DNA from: Haemonchus contortus
Taxonomy: Eukaryota > Nematoda > Chromadorea > Rhabditida > Trichostrongylidae
Direction: 5' to 3'
Length of the DNA stretch: 64,000 bases
NCBI GenBank assembly: GCA_000469685.2
Contig: LS997565.1
Span: forward strand, 20,357,240 to 20,421,239
This document shows, piece by piece, positions 1-11,500 of this stretch. Numbering within the stretch: the first letter of the stretch is position 1; every line of letters starts with the position of its first letter. The position numbers were made by a program, and so were the translations under genes. The notes under the pieces were generated by a model. It was not told the origin of the DNA. It worked only from the letters and a program-made list of their open reading frames with translations, and did no database searches.

Positions 1-390
1 ATTAAAAGAAAAAAATGGCACGTGATATTTCCTGGAAGCATTTCACCACATTTTTCCATGACAATTTGACCTATATTAACTGACTTATCGACGGAAGCTG
101 GGAAGGTGCGGTCGAAAATTTTTCAAAATCGTTTAAAAATCCTGTATGAGAACCGAGCTCCTTTTGCGAACATGAACCCCCCCTTCGGTTACTACCATAC
201 CCAGTGATCTATGCATTCAAATATGCTTATGTATTGGAATGAAACATGTTGTCCGTAGAGTTCAGCTTCTTAAGCATTTTTTACCATGAGATCAATGTGT
301 GCTAACTCCCGATAGTAATTTTTGCAACTTCTACTGTCATACAATATCCAATTTTAAAGCTTTATTTGTCCCACCTGGACTCCCTGTGAG

Positions 391-1726
391 ATCGAAGTGA
401 ATTCCTACAACCCTCTTAGCAACATCTAGGGTTTGCTTTGATTTCCTTGCTTCCAAGTCAACGAGGTGAATGAAGTCGTTGCTCAACGTGGCTGCAACTG
501 CATCTCTTCCGCCAAACGATATGTGGTTCACGTATACCTTAATTTCGTTTTTGAGAATAGCATTTGTAAAAGCAAAAACTAAAAAAAGGCGATTATGAAT
601 CTTCCAATCGGTGGGCAGGCAACTAGGAAAAAAATTGACTGCGCGCATGCTCCAACCGTGTAGTTAGTTTTATATTGTAATCGGACCCCATGGCGGAGGG
701 GGACGGAATATTCATCCGATTCCGGATGAACACGGCAAACTGAGTGGTAACGAGGTGGTATTTTAAACGGAGGTTCGTGATGATTTGAGCGACTCTGGCG
801 CCTATCATTGGGATACAAAGTTGAAGTAAGGTAGATAAGTAGTATTAGCTGGCCTTACCCATCCAATCTACTTGAAACCTGGGCACCAAAGATAGACGAG
901 TCGTTTGAATCACCACGAATTCTGCCGCACAGTTTGCCGCGTCCATCCCGAATTGGGTGAATATACTCACATCCTATGACAGAACATTCCTGGTTCCAAA
1001 AGAACAATAGCTTGGGCGAACTGTTTTTGAATCTACGTTCGACAACACACAATGTTTGGTTCGACAACATCAGTCTAACCAGATGATTTCCACAAAAATG
1101 CCCCTGAACGGATCACCAGCTGTATAGGGGCTAGGCGACTTTACCACCTCACCGCGAGATTTGCACACTAAAAATCAGGTGAAACCGTAGTTGGAGAGGT
1201 GGAAGTGGAGGGAGGAGGGGTGGCGCTCTTTTGAATCACCGAGCGCTATAGCACAATCAAGTATGGGTAGTTGACTTCGCGAGCTCATAGTGGTGCTTAG
1301 GGACGTTTTTCAGTCGAGAAATAAGGTTTTTTTTCGCCTAATTCTTGGAAGGGATGGAGCTACCCCTATTAGAGCTGGATGAAAACAATATTCTTTCGGC
1401 TAAAAACAATCTCTGAGCTCGTCAGTTACCCTTCCTGCTCTGCGCTTCAGCACTCAGTGTTAGAAAATTGCGGTGCCGTCCCCCTCCCCCCACATTCTTA
1501 AAAACTTTCACATGTGGTCAACAATTAGCAACAGCAAGGAAACGAAATGGGTAGGAAAGCGTAGTTCGCGGCCACACGTGTAAACACTTGCCGAACGGTG
1601 CTATTTACTTGACGTCTATCTCACAATGGAGCTTTTCTCACTCGCCAAATATAGTAGTATTTGAGTATGTACCTCTGGACGACTGAGCTGTATCACAACT
1701 GGTTCGTCCATCGATGGCTTTTGGAC
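391..1726 (-). CDS. Possible partial minus-strand gene (unrecognised, two candidate exons)
   Basis: Exon candidate 1726-1673 (VQKPSMDEPVVIQLSRPE) is bounded by TTTGCAG and GAG|GTACAT. A second stretch, about 578-391, starts after a TTTTTTTAG acceptor and encodes YVNHISFGGRDAVAATLSND and then HLVDLEARKSKQ, ending near a GTGGGA donor. The second stretch reads somewhat like a beta-propeller strand pair, but I cannot name it. A foldback repeat (about 640-1000) lies between them. If real, the gene is transcribed away from the cccp-1-like gene and shares an upstream region of about 1 kb with it. The exons may not belong together. Confidence 0.3.
640..1000. repeat. Foldback (palindromic) element, copy 1
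   Basis: The arm at about 690-800 and the arm at about 885-985 are diverged inverted copies: CAGTTTGCCGCGTCCATCC on the right mirrors CAGTTTGCCGTGTTCATCC read on the minus strand of the left. The core CGAATCGTCACGAATT-like string is shared with the element at 38.12-38.48 kb, so both belong to one family. No coding capacity. Small ORFs crossing it are repeat-derived. Confidence 0.6.
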
Positions 1727-2785
1727 CTGCAAAGACTCAACACTGTTTGCGAAATTTACGAAAAATATTGAAACCGCTGTTATTACTACCAAACTATGGT
1801 AGATGAACGCAATATTTGAGGAGCACATCCAGGCGATTTCCTCTATAAGACTAATGTCATCTCAAAGGAGGAGCAAGAAATAGCGATAAAGAGATCGTAG
1901 TACTGAATTGTTTCCTTGAAAAATATGGATGGATGTCACGACGTAGTCCCTCTGGAGGTTGAGCGCAGAAAAGAACAAACATCCTCGTTGTCCCCATGAC
2001 TTACCCCACACCGCCCCACTACTTTTGAACCACGTGGCGAATCAAAAACTTCGGAAGCAAAGGTGTAGTTCTCCTTGCTGGGGGAGCGCTCTTGGTGAGG
2101 AACTAGGTTAGGAAACAGTATGTAAAGAAAATGCTACGACGGAACATTCGAATGACTTTCAAGATTCTTTCGTCGTTTTCTTTTTAAAGGGCACACAAGT
2201 CTCGAAAACAGCTGCACTTCTTTCAAGGAAACATTCCTTTATTTAAAGTCGCCCAAAAGTTTCACTACGCTCTTGATTTAGACAACTATCAAATATAGTA
2301 ACTTCACTTTTTCCGAGAAAATGTGTCCGAAGAAGTGATTAATAAAAATTAAAGGTTTTTTTAACCGAAAAACGACATGGGGACAACAAATTAAGGAAAA
2401 GCCGTCGGACCAAAATAAGTGTGTGTGGTTGCGAAGCCTACTCGGATTGGAGCGTGACAGCTCGTCGCAAAGCAACATGTGATCGTAAAACTTGTAAATA
2501 TTATACAATTATCACTTCTTACCCCGGAGTCAGTACATTGGGCTGTGAAAGTCCGTTTATCCATTATTTATACGTGGTTTCATTCAACCATTTCGGCAAT
2601 CCTTTTCGAAACGTCTTTCGTTTGTTGAGACCGTGACTGCGTACGCTAATGCGTAAATGTCGGCTGAAATGTTGAAACTCCTTCCTTCCTTAAGGACTCG
2701 CATCTGTTTTATGTGTTCAACTACTTTGTTTTTTTTTTAAGAACTGCCTTCAGCACCACAGGTCGTGTTTCCAGGGCTACCACTG
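1727..2785. other. Intergenic region between divergent genes
   Basis: About 1 kb between the candidate minus-strand gene and the cccp-1-like start. It is AT-rich with short ORFs only. The last 45 bases hold two acceptor-like sites (a T-run ending AAG at 2742, and TTTCCAG at 2774) that could take a spliced leader. No recognisable promoter element was seen. Confidence 0.4.
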
Positions 2786-5700
2786 ATGTCATCAAGTGGA
2801 GGCTTATCGAGGGAAGAGTTTCTCATTTTGCAACAACAACTGATTGCCTTGCGTAACCGAAACTATGAGCTACAGGAAGCATTGCAGAAGAAAAACCAGG
2901 AAATTTCGCAGCTCAGTTCACCCAGATCCGAAGCTCTTCAATTTGCCAACAAGGTTGGTTTGTAATTAATTAACGGCTTATTCATCTATTAGCTTCCCCC
3001 AATATAAAGAATCGTACGGTCAAGAATACGACATTCTACTTGGCACAGGCGCCTAGCCAGGAAGAGAAATCTTCTATGACGTTGCTGAGGATTTACTGGT
3101 CATAATTATTTCACGCACATTATTTGCTAGTCGCCCCGGTGACTAACCTACCATTATAGTGGGTGATTTATCTTGCGGTGATGGTTGTAACTTTGAATTT
3201 GTCCTAATTGCACTGTACTGAATCAGTGTCACGTTTGGGAATAGAACACTGGATAACTCCTCCAAATGAGCTTTCGGCGATTCTTCATCTTTTCCGAGGT
3301 TGCAATAGCTCCACCCAGTTGGCTTAATACCTGGTGTCTCTTGTTTCTGCCCAACCAAAATTCCTTCTTCAAGCTAATAAATCGTCGTGACGGAGGTAAA
3401 GAAAAGGAAATAGCCCAGAAATATGAAGCGGAACTGGACGCTCTGAGAATGAAGCTGACTTCTCAAGAAGAAGAATTTCGGTTGCAGCAGGAGACTCTGA
3501 TCGCCGAATTGAATAAGGTGACTGTTATTGAAAATTTGTTCACGTTCGTTCTAGAACAAAACTTTGAGTATGGTTGTTTCAGATCGTTTCACAAAACGAA
3601 GCTCTGAACAATGAACTTGAGCATTTCAAGGCAGATGGATCGATTTACTCCTCACCTCAAGCAGGTTTGTCTTTTCTCGAGAATTTTATATTTATTTATG
3701 CTTTACCATATTTATTAAAATGCTTTTTTTACAATTTATTCTTGTAGTCTCCTTGGCGTAATTCAGGCACGCCGTGTGAGCCACCACCATCAATTGTGGA
3801 AAATAGTGAATACGCGTCTGTAGGGTCTCGTGAACTTCCAACGGAAGCCTCAACATCCTCCAGCTCCTCTGTTGGTATTCAGTGCAGTGGATCTGAAACG
3901 CCCTTATCGGACGCAGGTAACTTGCCATAATTTTTGGTGCGCTAGGTTGAATGCAACTGAGTTTCTTTCTTGTTGTTCGCCAATCATTGTTGTTTGAAGT
4001 TGTAAATTTTTGTTGAATGTTTCTAGTTACCGTCATTGCTAGGACCTCATTTTCTTCTTACTAAATGTTGTCTATTATTGCATTAGGTTGCAGGGACAGT
4101 TGTGTCACAAACTTTGCAATTATTCAGACCTCTCACGGGGTTTTCTTGGATCTTCTATAAGATTACTATAAAATGAATGCTTGTACTATCTTCTTTCTCA
4201 GGGAAGGATGCATCGCTATGTGAACTGATATACGAATCGAAGTCATGTCAGGCTGACGAAGGGGTGAATGTTCCGGATTTGGAAAATCAGCTACTGGAAT
4301 ATAAGGAAATGTGAGTATTCATTTTGATAGTTTTCTTCCGGAAATGTTCTCATATTTTGAAGTAATGTCTGCCTTGTTGCTCGGTGAGATAAAGTGTTCT
4401 CAAATGCTTGAAACATGAGCGTATCCAGGTAATAGATGTGAAAGTGGACCAGTTCGATCCTTTCGGGCACTTTTTGACATAAAATTTGCACTCATCAACA
4501 CAATGAGTCACAAAACAGCAGTGGTTTGTGACCATCGTAGTATTTTTCTCTAGTAAACCTTATGGATGGGAACCTCCTATCTCCTGTGAAAGAGATATGA
4601 CACAAAAAGTAGTCATTAGGAATACTACTAATTAGAGCGTATATCCCATGACTTATTTTCCTGCAGGGTAGCGGAGCTTAGAAGTTCACTGGAGGACCTG
4701 TCTTCCAAAAACGCGAAGTCGTTATCTGACGTACAAGAGAGAGAAGACAAGATAGTGTCTTTGATGGAAGAATTGAAAGTGGCGAATGATAATATTGCTA
4801 AGGTAGTCTATCATTCCTTCCTTCAACTTCAAAGGAACGACAATAGCTTTTTAGAAAAACAATATCATTTCCCATGCCATAAGTTCCATATCGAAGGTAA
4901 CGGATAGTATCGGACAGGAGCGCGTGCCTCTCCCAGAGCAGTGTACTGAAGAGCAGCTGCTAGAGAAAGAGATACATCTGATTTTGAACTTCATATCGGA
5001 AAATCAGGCCGCGATCGCTAAGGTCACTGATGAAAAGGTGTGCTGAAGTTGCTCACATTTTGCTAAGATGACACGCAGTCAAGGCAGTATATTTTGCAGA
5101 CCGCTGTAGAGAAACAATTATCAGAGGCTCAGGCAAAGGTTGACGCTTTAGCGGCTAGGATTACTCAGATGGAGGAGGCTCATAAAGCAGAGAGAGCTCG
5201 TGCAGACGAAGTACGTCACAGAGTGCTTTTGGTGATTTTTTGCGTTTGCTAATGTCTAACCTCTTGAAGGACATTCACTCTCTCTCGGCGAAGTTGCTCG
5301 AATTGCAAAAAGCTCATGATTCTAAGGTGGAGGCGATGGAACGAGAATCAGCTAATAATTGTGATGAGGTCTGCTTGAGTTATTGTTCGAGTGAACTTTA
5401 CTGATTTTTGGTTGCAGTTGAAGGCAAAAATCGCTGCTTTGGAAAACTCAGGAAGCAAATTTTGTGAGGACACAGTTGCCATGCTTGAAACGCGATATCA
5501 ACTAGTAAGTCTGTTGGTTCTCTTTTGGATTCCCTGCCGTGGAATAAGAATCATCAATATCTTCGATTAAGGAGTTGGCTGACCGTGAAAAAACGTTTGA
5601 GAGTGAAAAGAAGGAACTGCAGCGGAAGGTATGCTCTTTAGAGGCTTCATTAGTGGCCAAAGACGAGGAAAAGGTATGCTGATTGTCATTAAATATAAAT

Positions 5701-7756
5701 CTGGCCAATGATGTCTACTGCCATTCTTTGTTGTAAGAGTATCTTCTGTTAGGCGTTAGCTCTGAAGAAGCAAGTGGCTCTCGTCAAGGAGCTACAACGT
5801 GCTGTTAGAGAAGAAAAGAAGCGAGCTGAATCAATGGAGAAGCTTGGCCGTTGTAGCTCGGAGGAGAGAGGTTGGCATTTAATAGGAGAAACCGAATCGA
5901 AGAATGCGCAGGTGAGTTTTGGAGTAGTTCTAGAGATACATGTTTCAGTTTTTGGTGATTTATGATACTGATAATGTTAATTAAGCTCAGTAATTGTTGC
6001 GATTCGTCGGTATTTCCCTTCCCGATGCTTCACTACACGTTTTCGAACCAGAACGCTCTCCTCAGTGTCTCGAAAGCAAATGCGTTTTTAGGGGTTGAAA
6101 TCATGTGGTTGGTTGAGTCTTTGCAGGTGTGGCCAGAACACAGTGTGGGCATGTTTGAGGAATCCTCACGATCAAATATTTTTTCTCTTACTCTTCGTTG
6201 GCATTGGGGAAACAATTTTTTGGGAGGCGAAGAGAAATGGCAGAAAATTCTGGCCTAGTGACTTACTATGACTTACCAGAAGAATTCCGTAATTTACTGT
6301 AATGAATTGTAAATATTCGCAGTGAAACTTTCACTCTTGGTGGAACAATTTTCTTTAGACCTTGGATGGCCTCGACAGTCGTAGCGTGTCTTCAGCAAGT
6401 GCTCTGGAATCTGACAATTTTGAGCTCATTAGCAGGTTGACATCACTGCAACGAACACACGCTGAAACCCTCGACCGCGTAAGTTTTTTTTTTAATATCT
6501 TTAATGAGGTAACTCATTTTATTTTTTGATCTTCTTACCATCTTTATTGCCTGCTCTGCTGTTTGTCTTCCATTGAAATGCCTAGATATCGTTTCAGATA
6601 AATGCGCTCGAAGCCGAGAATGCACGCTTGAACTGCGAAATTAATGAGAAAAGTGAGCTCATTGAGCACTGGATAAGAAGGCGACCGTTAGCGCAAGGAA
6701 CCGCTGTATCGACACCATCAAAAACAGAAGGTAGAGCGGCTCTCTGATTTCAACATCAATTTTTTACTTTGTATCTGAGGTTACATCCTTATTTCTCCCC
6801 TCCCTGCATCGAAAGCGGGCAAATGCGTGAGGCTCTCGAAACTTCATATTACCAGAATCTTTTGTTACTGCCGTGGCGGTCCAAAATTAGAAGTGAAAAA
6901 AGCCAACCACTCAGTGCAGCCAATTATTTCTAGCCGTAGGTTACTTCGCGATTGACGAATATGTCAACACTCTTTGCCTCATCTGTGAGTACCCTCTCAT
7001 TCTGCTAGGTCGTCTGCCCTTCATAATCGTTTTGTGTGATTTCTGCCTTCGCAGGTTTGTAGCAATTCCCACATCTAAGCAGTCTTCTAGCTGCGTCCAA
7101 CTCCGAGTCTCCTCAGAAATACCTCATGTTCATTCATTTCATTAATTTGACTTAATCGTTCTAGGTACCTTCCGAAAGCTCTTGCTCTCAACATTGCCAA
7201 CCGATGAGGCCACTAACGACATCAAGGAAATGAATAAAAAACTTCAACGTATGCTAGAAGAAACTTTATCAAAGAACATCATTCTCCAAAGAGTAAGTTT
7301 TCGATCTTCAGTCCTTCACATGTATGACTTTCCATCCCGGTGAATATCGAATCGCTTGTGTAGCATCATTTTATTCTCCAAAACTCCGTCTGAACCCTCG
7401 TCTATTGGGAACTTCGAGCTTTCTTCTTTCTACAGCATATTGAATGAAGTAGACTGTATATCCATCTTGCCTGTGCAGTACCCAATTTGTTGAAAACTCA
7501 GTTAAAACAGGAGTGGCTTGCGAGAGTGCCTTTGTCGTCGTAAGCTGCGAGGTCCAGCCACTTCGCCGAAGTCGCATTTGATATTCGTGGCCGTTATTGT
7601 CAGATAATCAATATGCGCTTCCGGTCTCAGGCGGTCTTACCATGAAAATCATTATCTTAGTCGTTCATCGTTTACTTTCGTGATTCTGAAATTTTGAAAA
7701 GGTTAACTAATTTCTTTCAGGACCTTCAAACACTCCTGGAGCGCACAGAGATGTAA
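2786..7756 (+). CDS. cccp-1: CCDC186/CCCP-1-like coiled-coil protein, 16 exons, about 634 aa
   Basis: Exons: 2786-2953, 3374-3517, 3583-3664, 3767-3916, 4202-4310, 4667-4802, 4897-5037, 5100-5210, 5270-5368, 5418-5504, 5572-5673, 5753-5911, 6359-6478, 6598-6730, 7165-7292, 7721-7756. All junctions have GT/AG sites and matching phase, and the joined frame is open to TAA. Almost the whole protein is heptad-like coiled coil rich in E, K, Q and L; exon 4 is a Ser/Pro/Thr-rich break. The last three exons carry the family hallmark: a coiled segment with EKSELIEHWI, a short Ser/Thr linker, then EMNKKLQRMLEETLSKNI. From memory this matches the C-terminus of human CCDC186 and C. elegans CCCP-1, the part reported to bind RAB-2 and membranes in dense-core vesicle maturation. 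The acceptor TTTCCAG at 2774 lies 11 bases before the chosen ATG, which suits trans-splicing; an upstream exon from 2743 is possible. Alternative: another golgin-like coiled-coil protein. Confidence 0.72.
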
Positions 7757-8536
7757 CTGATTAATATGTTCGATGAATTTACTGTTGACTGCTGACCTTC
7801 GATATGCTTTCACTTCTGCCGTTGTGAACTGGTTATGAGCCTACGTTTTCTCCATGTTGCGAATAATGCTGCTATATTTTTTTATTCTTAGTGTTCATCC
7901 ACTGTGTCACATTCATTTGTGTTTACTATGGAAGAACTCTCGATTAATCCTTCATTTGCCTTCATTCCTCAGATGACTTTTCTCTCATCTTCGCATTAAA
8001 TACGACGCAATTTGTTAACGTCCTTCTCATTGTGGAATATTTAGCATAAGCACTTAGACGCTCAATATAATCAAGCATAATGAACTTTAACGCTATAAAA
8101 TAGCTTCTAGTCACTTTAGTGTGCAGTTTGAGTGATACTATTTCATGTACAGTGTATGACCATGGAGCTAAGGTTGTGACATTCTCACTGCTGCCATGGC
8201 AACTTTGATGAAAGACATGTAGATACGATTCGCAATAATATCCTTTTCTAGAAGTAGACAATTCCTTTATTACAATGCTAAGCATTATAGTTGTGAGTTT
8301 CAGTGGTCAGAGCATGAGTTAAGTTGTTTCTAAGATTTTTCTTTTCATAGCAGCTTGTTTTTTGTCATTTTGTATAGTCCCGTTTTGAATTTATGAAAGT
8401 ACCTTAGTAAAGTTTAGTAATTGAGTGTATTTACATACGAACAAATCGTTTTCTACTGTATTTCATCAATTTTTCGTGTCTTGTAAGTTGTTAAATAATA
8501 TTGTTGGATAGAAGTAATCATTCAGAATATCAGGCG
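7757..8536. other. Intercistronic region between the cccp-1-like and sand-1 genes
   Basis: 780 bp between the TAA of the first gene and the sand-1 ATG. It has a U-rich tract near 7870-7890 and no canonical AATAAA close to the first stop. Short antisense ORFs here have no splice support. The spacing is large for a C. elegans-type operon but not impossible in strongylids. Confidence 0.4.
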
Positions 8537-11500
8537 ATGCTAGATATCGATGATACTCCTGGGGGTGCTGGCTCAGTCGAATCATCGCTTCTCGATCATG
8601 GCTTGAACAGCTCTAGTGTTGCTGTTAATCAGGTCAGTTCACAAATCTTGGAGACAATGGACCTCAGGGTGATGTGCTTGATCAATAATAGAGGCCGCAA
8701 TAGAGGCCTCTGAGAGGGTATGCGGCTCGGTCGTCCTCTTGATCATGAGGCATTCCAGGGCGCGCGTGCATCTTGTTTTCCAGAACGACTGGGAGGAATC
8801 TCATAGTTTATAGCGTGGAAGTTGATGCAGTTTGATTCAAAGCCTGTGGTTCTTGTATGAGGAGTTGTGGCAATAAGCACCCGCTACTCAAAACTGAGGC
8901 CCTTGAAGGGTTGAATAATATGATGTACAAACTAGAGCATCACATCTCTTCGTTGTTTGCCTAGCACAATGGTCCAAGTGTTAAATCATGACTTGGTTGT
9001 ATTACCTGCTATCTTTGTAAAGCTTTTTTTATAGAAAATAGCAAGGAGGACAGGCATTCCTTACTTGTTTTTGTTGTTTCATGTGGAATCAAGTATACAA
9101 GGCTTCAGTAAAATAATTCATGGGCATAGTAAGGATACTATTATCTTTCGAAAATAACGTAACATTTAACATTCCTGTCCTCACATTTCAAATTTTGGGC
9201 CGAGTTTTTTGTTTTCAAATATTGTCCTATTGCTTAGAGGTGGATTTGGCCAGAAGTTGGCACCTCGGGTAGATTGGCCAACCGAGTGCTGAATCACTTT
9301 GGATCCCTGAATTAGAACGAAACTGGCGTAGAGATAGTCTGACCCCTTAACTCGATTGTCGCACTTGTTTTGCGTAATACATCGCTTTGCGATTTAGGGC
9401 GCGAGCGCTTGGCGTTTGCGTCTAGAGGGTACGATATTCATGTCCACAGAGTGGAACCTATTTTGAACAGAAAACTCGACAATGTCGTGCCCAAACCGGG
9501 AAAAGTAGAGTCTAATTGTGAATAGTGTCGGGAATTTTTCAGTATTGATGTGTTCCATTCCAAATGGCATGGTGGGCTAGATTTCGGTTTTTCGGGACCA
9601 CACAGTTTTGATCTTGCAAATAGATTGAAAATGCCAGTTTTTTAGATCGAGCTAGGAGAGGAAGAAGCAGTTGAACCACATGTCAGTGCAGAGTCTGTGC
9701 TCGATCGCCTTTCCAAATTCCCCTATCAGGTGTTCGTTCTGTCTGAATATGGAAGGCCCATATTTGTGTCGTGAGTTGCTAGATTTTAACTGTTGTCTTC
9801 TGTCTGTCAGAGCGTCTTTCCTATCCTCCAGTCTAAGAACGAAGTGAATCCTCTTGGTATCTCGCTCCCATCAAAGGTTGACGTCTCGTCTTTCCCTTCT
9901 GTCTTTTTTTTCGACTAGCAATATAATTCGCTTTTCGACTCTTCTACTCGATAGCATGCTATGTATAATTGAGACAGCGATATCTATGACAATCAAGACA
10001 TCCTTTTTCGCGCAGCGTTTGATTGTTGATCTAAGACTTTTACTAACGAAAAACCGAATCTATAGCGTAGACCTCCTCTGCACCATGAGACTTGTTTATG
10101 GAAGCTGAGTTGTTTTCCATTTTATAACTCGCTGTGGCCTCACCACAGCTTACAATTGCTCAGAATGATTTCCTGGCTAGAATGTCGAAATAACAGATGA
10201 TCTCACTGGTTCGCATTCTTTGTTTTTTTTTTTTTTGCTTCCAATAATTTCTCTTTACGAAGCAGTCATTCGTGTTCATGGTTAATTGTTCTGGGTCTGA
10301 TGTGGTTGTCTTATTTGAAAACTGTAAATTCAGTCGCCAAGGTTGCAACTCCTTCGCTTTCTTGTGGGCCCAAATCTGCTTCGAGTTAAGGATTTGAACT
10401 TAAACATCACCATAGACTCAAATCGCCCTTCTAATCAGATGGCATAAAGTCATTCTACGGAAATTCTATTCCGCTGACACAGAGAAACAGTTGAAACATA
10501 ACAAATATCATATAACCGGGAGACCACGCGGGTTTGTGAGCTCACTCTTTATCATAGCTACAGCATGGATGCAGATCCATCTCGTCTGTTACCTGTTTTT
10601 CCACCGTATCTGCTGGCCCACGAACTGTTAAACGTGCAGTCGTCAACAACAGTGATAACAGGAACAAATAGTAGGGTGTCAATGGGAATGATGACAGAAA
10701 CATTTTCCTTTGATCAGAGGGGCTGATTCCAAGGCTTCAATTACTAAACACAAATGTCAGGAACGAAGTGTTAGCAAATGCTCAAACCGATAAGGGTCAT
10801 TACCCAGGTAGAGCTGATAGGTGCACCAATAGAGCTGGAAACAGGAAACAGTTCACTGCTCACGCTGCGCACGTACCCTACGTTAACTCTGCACCCGCTC
10901 CAAATAGCTAAATACTTTCGGGACGTGGCGGATAGAAATAGCGTTCTCCAGTGACCTCGTTCCCCTGACTACTATTGTATTTATTACCCTCTTGAGCTTT
11001 TCAAGCTGATAAAACATCAAAAGTTATGGTGTTGGTAAGGCGGCCAGCGATTTGTTGAGCTCTCGGTCCTTTCTGTTTTGGGAAGCCGCCAGTCTAGCCA
11101 TTAGGTGGGATACGTTAGTGACTGATGGTGGTAATTAAATTGTTGAGTAGCTCCGGCTAAAAGCTGGATGACAAAAATGAAAAATGGGGAACGGCTCAAA
11201 ATTTTCTCACCTGCCTAGGGAGCTCAGATTAGCGTGTGCTTATGTTGCATTCAACTCAAAATAGTAAGAAGGAGAGCGCGACGAATGTAGGAATAGTTGA
11301 GATCACAACACTTACCATTATACGTGAGAAGAAGTCATCAGGAAAGTCACAATGGACTTATACGACAACCTAGTTAGCACCAATGAAATGATCACATAAA
11401 ACTGAAGCTCAAGGATGAATCACAGATATGAAAAGAAGGGTGCGATCAAAAATCCGAAATATTGACGTCAGTTCGGCTTCTTGGACTACTTGGCCTTAAG

